64,000 nt of DNA, taken from assembly GCF_028743495.1 (NCBI RefSeq), contig NZ_CP117968.1; one strand, 5' to 3'. How positions within the stretch are numbered: the stretch's first letter is position 1; each line of letters begins with the position of its first letter. The DNA comes from Allobacillus halotolerans (lineage in GTDB: Bacteria; Bacillota; Bacilli; Bacillales; Alkalibacillaceae). A program made the translations under genes and the position numbers. Shown in pieces: positions 60,794 through 64,000 of the stretch. A model generated the notes under the pieces. The model made no database searches. It was not told where the DNA came from and was given only the letters and a program-made list of their open reading frames with translations.

Positions 60794-60811
60794 ATGAAAC
60801 GATTGTTTCAT
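60794..60811. promoter_or_regulatory. Perfect dyad upstream of ymfF
   Basis: ATGAAAC-GATT-GTTTCAT (60794-60811), 7-bp arms and a 4-base centre, 38 bases before the ymfF start. Size and position suit a repressor operator or short mRNA hairpin. I did not find a convincing promoter pair around it. Confidence 0.5.
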
Positions 60812-60848
60812 GTAAACTATAGGTTATGAAGGATAAAGGAGGATGTAT

Positions 60849-62135
60849 ATGTCGCAGGTAACAGAACAAACCATCAAAAAAGACAATTATTCAATTCATT
60901 TAATTGATACGAAAAAATTTAAAACAAATACGATTGCATTAAAATTCACACGTCCACTGAAGCGTGAGAATATTACAGAACGTGCACTTCTTCCGTTTGT
61001 TTTACAGAAAGGTACAGAAAAATATCCGACGGAAAGAGCGTTACGACAGCAGCTTGACGAACTGTACGGCGCTAAATTCAGCATTTACGGAGCCAAAAAA
61101 GGTGAAAATCACATTGTTACTTTTGTATTGGACATACCAAATGAAAAATTCATTAAAGATGAAGAGACGCTAACCAAGGAAGGGCTTCAATTTTTGAGTG
61201 ATGTACTTACCAAGCCCAAGGCTAAAGATCAGGCGTTCGATGAAACATTGGTTGAGAAAGAAAAAGACACATTAAAAAATAAAATCCAATCGATCATTGA
61301 TGAAAAAATGCAGTATGCCAATATGCGTTTAATCGATGAAATGTGTGAAGACGAAGCATTTGGCATTCATTCACATGGCTATTTAGAGGACCTTCCGCAG
61401 TTAGATGGAAAAAGCTTATATGAAACTTATCAACAGATGCTCACAGAGGATCGCTTGGATGTTTTCGCAGTAGGTGATTTTAACAACGAACAGATGGAAA
61501 AAGATATCGAGGAAAATCTTACGTTTACAAGAAACCCACGATTATCAATTGTTCGTTCAGAACCAATCTTGCCGGAAAAAGTAGATACCATTACAGAAAA
61601 ACAAAAAATTCAGCAAGCAAAGCTTCATATGGGCTTTCGCACAGGTGTTCATTTTTCTGACGACAATTTCCCTGCTCTTCAAGTTTTCAATGGAATCTTT
61701 GGTGGTTATCCTCATTCCAAGTTATTCTTGAACGTTCGAGAAAAACATTCTTTGGCTTATTATGCTGCTTCCCGCTTCGAAAGCAATAAAGGTCTGTTGT
61801 TTGTTTTCAGTGGGATTGCCCCTGAAAAATATGAACAAGCGAGAGAGATTATTGAAGCACAGCATCAGGCAATCAGTGAAGGTGAAATTACAGACAAAGA
61901 GATCGATCAGACCAAAAAAGCAATCACCAACCAGTTGAAAGAAACATTAGATCGTTCAACAGGAATCATCGAATTGTTTCACCAGCAAGTGATCGGTGGG
62001 AAGTCTGAAGATCCACAAGCCATCGCTGAAGCCATTCAATCTGTTACGAAAGAAGATGTTGTTGCCGTTTCAAAACAAATCCAATTAGACACGGTTTACT
62101 TTTTGACTGCTGAGAATGGAGGGGAAGAAGTATGA
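60849..62135 (+). CDS. ymfF: M16-like protein YmfF (probably non-catalytic)
   Basis: A 428 aa M16-fold protein. The region that should hold the zinc motif reads ALLPFVLQKGTEKYPTERAL and has no HxxEH, so it is likely a non-catalytic partner. C-terminal M16 features such as NVREKHSLAYYAASRFESNK are present. It overlaps ymfH by 4 bases, and the two probably form a heterodimeric peptidase. ATG 60849 is preferred over ATG 60843 because GGAGG is at 60838-60842. Confidence 0.93.
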   Translation: MSQVTEQTIKKDNYSIHLIDTKKFKTNTIALKFTRPLKRENITERALLPFVLQKGTEKYPTERALRQQLDELYGAKFSIYGAKKGENHIVTFVLDIPNEKFIKDEETLTKEGLQFLSDVLTKPKAKDQAFDETLVEKEKDTLKNKIQSIIDEKMQYANMRLIDEMCEDEAFGIHSHGYLEDLPQLDGKSLYETYQQMLTEDRLDVFAVGDFNNEQMEKDIEENLTFTRNPRLSIVRSEPILPEKVDTITEKQKIQQAKLHMGFRTGVHFSDDNFPALQVFNGIFGGYPHSKLFLNVREKHSLAYYAASRFESNKGLLFVFSGIAPEKYEQAREIIEAQHQAISEGEITDKEIDQTKKAITNQLKETLDRSTGIIELFHQQVIGGKSEDPQAIAEAIQSVTKEDVVAVSKQIQLDTVYFLTAENGGEEV

Positions 62136-63421
62136 AAGAACTGAATATACCTCGAATCAATGAAACAATCTATCAAGAGACATTGCCGAATGGGTTAACG
62201 GTCTTTTATTATCCTAAAGAAGATTTTGAAAAAACGTTCGCTATTTTCTCGACCAATTACGGGTCAATCGATCAAAAATTCACGCCATTAAACAGTGATG
62301 AGTTCACTCAAGTGCCTGATGGGATTGCCCATTTCTTAGAGCATAAGATGTTTGAAAAAGAAGATGGCGATGTATTTCAGCACTTTTCAGAGCGAGGGGC
62401 TTCAGCTAACGCATTTACGTCATTTACTCAAACAGCCTATTTATTTTCCAGTACGGAAGATGAGGAACGAAATGTTGAAACCTTGCTCGATTTTGTCCAA
62501 GATCCTTACTTCACTGAACAAACGGTGGAAAAAGAAAAAGGAATTATTGAACAAGAAATCCGGATGTATGATGACCAGTCAGATTGGCGTTTATTCTTTG
62601 GAACGCTCCAATCCATGTTTGAAAAACATCCGGTACGAATCGATATCGCGGGAACAGTAGACTCAATCTACACGATTACCCATGACGACTTATATTTATG
62701 TTATGAAACATTTTATCATCCATCGAACATGTCTCTCTTTGTCATCGGGAACTTTTCTTTACAAGAGATGGCTGAATTAGTCAGAAACAACCAAGCAAAG
62801 AAAGAATTTGCACCGATTGAGGAAATAAAACGGGACTACGGTGATGAAAAAGATCCGGTTTTCAAGAAAAAAGAAGTCATCCATATGCCTGTACAAACAC
62901 CTAAATGTATGGTCGGAATCAAAGATAAAAAAGAACAGCTTCAAACGAATGAATTACTGAAGAATGAGCTTGTCCGTGAACTTGTGATGGATTTGTATTT
63001 CTCTAAAAGCGGAAAGTATTTTGAAGAGCTATACAATGAAGGGTTAGTCATGGAAACCTTACGTCTTGAGGCGTATATGGAAAAATCATTCGGAGTGACA
63101 ATGATTGGCGGAAGAACACTTAAACCAGAAGAATTCAGTGAACGTGTCATCGACATGTTGTTGAACTTAAAAAATACAACCGTGTCAGAGGAAGAGTTTG
63201 CCAGAATGAAAAAAAGAAAATACGGTGAATTAATTCGTGACTTCAATGAATTAGAGGGTACAGCTAACCAAATCATTCACTATCATGATCTTTCTGTCGA
63301 TTATCGAAATATTTTCGAGACATTGGAGAACTTGACAAGAGACGATATGAAAGAAGTAATTGACGGATGGATTGATGAGGACCAAATGACCGTTTGTATG
63401 ATCTTACCGGAAGAGGAATAA
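62132..63421 (+). CDS. ymfH: M16-family zinc peptidase YmfH
   Basis: A 429 aa M16 peptidase with an intact inverted zinc motif HFLEH at residues 67-71 (GIAHFLEHKMFEKEDGDVF) and the downstream Glu in EQEIRMYDDQ. It pairs with YmfF, which lacks the motif. The B. subtilis homologues lie downstream of spoIIIE in the same order; their physiological substrate is unclear to me. Its end abuts the SDR gene. Confidence 0.94.
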   Translation: MKELNIPRINETIYQETLPNGLTVFYYPKEDFEKTFAIFSTNYGSIDQKFTPLNSDEFTQVPDGIAHFLEHKMFEKEDGDVFQHFSERGASANAFTSFTQTAYLFSSTEDEERNVETLLDFVQDPYFTEQTVEKEKGIIEQEIRMYDDQSDWRLFFGTLQSMFEKHPVRIDIAGTVDSIYTITHDDLYLCYETFYHPSNMSLFVIGNFSLQEMAELVRNNQAKKEFAPIEEIKRDYGDEKDPVFKKKEVIHMPVQTPKCMVGIKDKKEQLQTNELLKNELVRELVMDLYFSKSGKYFEELYNEGLVMETLRLEAYMEKSFGVTMIGGRTLKPEEFSERVIDMLLNLKNTTVSEEEFARMKKRKYGELIRDFNELEGTANQIIHYHDLSVDYRNIFETLENLTRDDMKEVIDGWIDEDQMTVCMILPEEE

Positions 63422-63423
63422 TG

Positions 63424-64000
63424 ATGAGAGAAACTGTTCTTGTTATTGGAGCGAGCAGTGATTTGGCTCAAGAAGCCATTCATAGCTTGGCTCATCCTTC
63501 AAGACAATTTATCCTGCATTACCACGAAAATAATGAAGCGATCGAGAAAACCATGTCTTTATTAGATGAAGATCAAGTCATTATGAGTGTTCAGGCAAAT
63601 CTCACGGATGAAACAGAAATTCATCAATTAATCGAATCCATCCCATTTCAAATATACGGTATATTGTTTGCTCAAGGTCGTAGTTATCATGAGCTATTAA
63701 CAGAATCGTCAGCTGAAAAGATGGATGAGCAATATAAGATACATGTGAAATCAACGATGTTGATCGCGAAAGCCTTTATACCTCAAATGATTGCTCGTAA
63801 AGAAGGTAATATCGTGGTGATCTCCTCAATTTGGGGCGAATTAGGTGCGAGTAATGAATCGGTTTATGCGGCGATGAAAGGCGCCCAAATTGCATGGATG
63901 AAGTCCATCGCAAAAGAAGTAGGGCCTTCAAAAATCCGAGTGAATGCCGTGACACCTGGCTTAATTGATACGAAAATGAATAAACTTATTCCAGTGGAAG
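63424..64000 (+). CDS. ymfI: Short-chain dehydrogenase/reductase, YmfI-like (partial)
   Basis: Truncated by the right edge; about 192 residues are visible. The N-terminal nucleotide-binding motif is VLVIGASSDLA; catalytic Ser lies in VVISSIWGEL, and Tyr/Lys in VYAAMKG (YxxxK), followed by VNAVTPGLIDT. The classical SDR active site is thus complete. ATG 63421 or 63424 may start it, directly after the ymfH stop, so it is in the ymfFHI operon. In B. subtilis ymfI follows ymfH. Substrate unknown. Confidence 0.9.
   Translation, partial: MRETVLVIGASSDLAQEAIHSLAHPSRQFILHYHENNEAIEKTMSLLDEDQVIMSVQANLTDETEIHQLIESIPFQIYGILFAQGRSYHELLTESSAEKMDEQYKIHVKSTMLIAKAFIPQMIARKEGNIVVISSIWGELGASNESVYAAMKGAQIAWMKSIAKEVGPSKIRVNAVTPGLIDTKMNKLIPVE

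Overview
The window is a stretch of an A+T-rich, low-GC Gram-positive chromosome, almost certainly a motile, endospore-forming member of the Bacillaceae. Gene content and order closely follow the Bacillus subtilis fla/che to spoIIIE region. The dipicolinate synthase pair dpaAB, spoIIIE/ftsK, ymxH and tepA point to sporulation. FliY with CheC and CheD, and the uppS-cdsA-dxr-rasP-proS-polC order, point to Bacillaceae. Several proteins are rather acidic, which would suit a halotolerant or halophilic genus, but I cannot name the genus. Every convincing gene is on the + strand.

Layout. (1) Positions 1-24456 hold the distal two thirds of the fla/che operon: fliH (partial), fliI, fliJ, a ylxF/motE-like gene, fliK, flgD, a small flagellar-operon gene, flgE, swrD, fliL, fliM, fliY, cheY, fliZ/fliO, fliP, fliQ, fliR, flhB, flhA, flhF, flhG, cheB, cheA, cheW, cheC, cheD, sigD. 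These are followed by a FapA-like gene, a small unknown gene and an SwrB-like gene. (2) 24457-28683 hold rpsB, tsf, pyrH, frr and uppS. (3) 28703-38058 hold cdsA, dxr, rasP, proS and polC. (4) 38059-39044 is a roughly 1 kb non-coding gap with a terminator, a degenerate 21-bp repeat array and several hairpins. (5) 39045-48948 hold the nusA-infB operon (rimP, nusA, rnpM/ylxR, ylxQ, infB, ylxP, rbfA, truB, ribF), then rpsO and pnp. (6) 49012-50992 hold a gene-free gap, an M16 peptidase (mlpA) and ymxH. (7) 51062-55881 hold dpaA, dpaB, asd, dapG and dapA, i.e. dipicolinate and diaminopimelate/lysine synthesis. (8) 55960-59312 hold tepA, ylzJ and spoIIIE/ftsK. (9) 59313-64000 hold two further 21-bp repeat arrays flanking a TipAS-type MerR regulator, then ymfF, ymfH and a truncated ymfI-like SDR.

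How the genes work together. The first block builds the flagellar export gate and ATPase, the hook and the C-ring switch. It also encodes the CheA/W/Y/B/C/D sensory pathway and the sigma factor for late flagellar genes. The middle blocks are housekeeping genes for translation, lipid, isoprenoid, DNA and RNA metabolism. The dpa-asd-dapG-dapA block channels aspartate semialdehyde to dihydrodipicolinate and, in the mother cell, to dipicolinic acid; a good SigK-type promoter precedes dpaA.

The least explained feature is a set of three intergenic arrays (38280-38589, 59403-59570, 60513-60659). All have a 20-21 bp period (exactly 21 bp in the last two) but unrelated core sequences. In each, a conserved core of about 7-14 bp alternates with a variable tail. 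They lie between transcription units, are open in several reading frames only because 21 is a multiple of three, and are the main candidate here for an under-described element class. Start codons given below often differ from the longest possible ORF; they were chosen by Shine-Dalgarno position and family N-termini.
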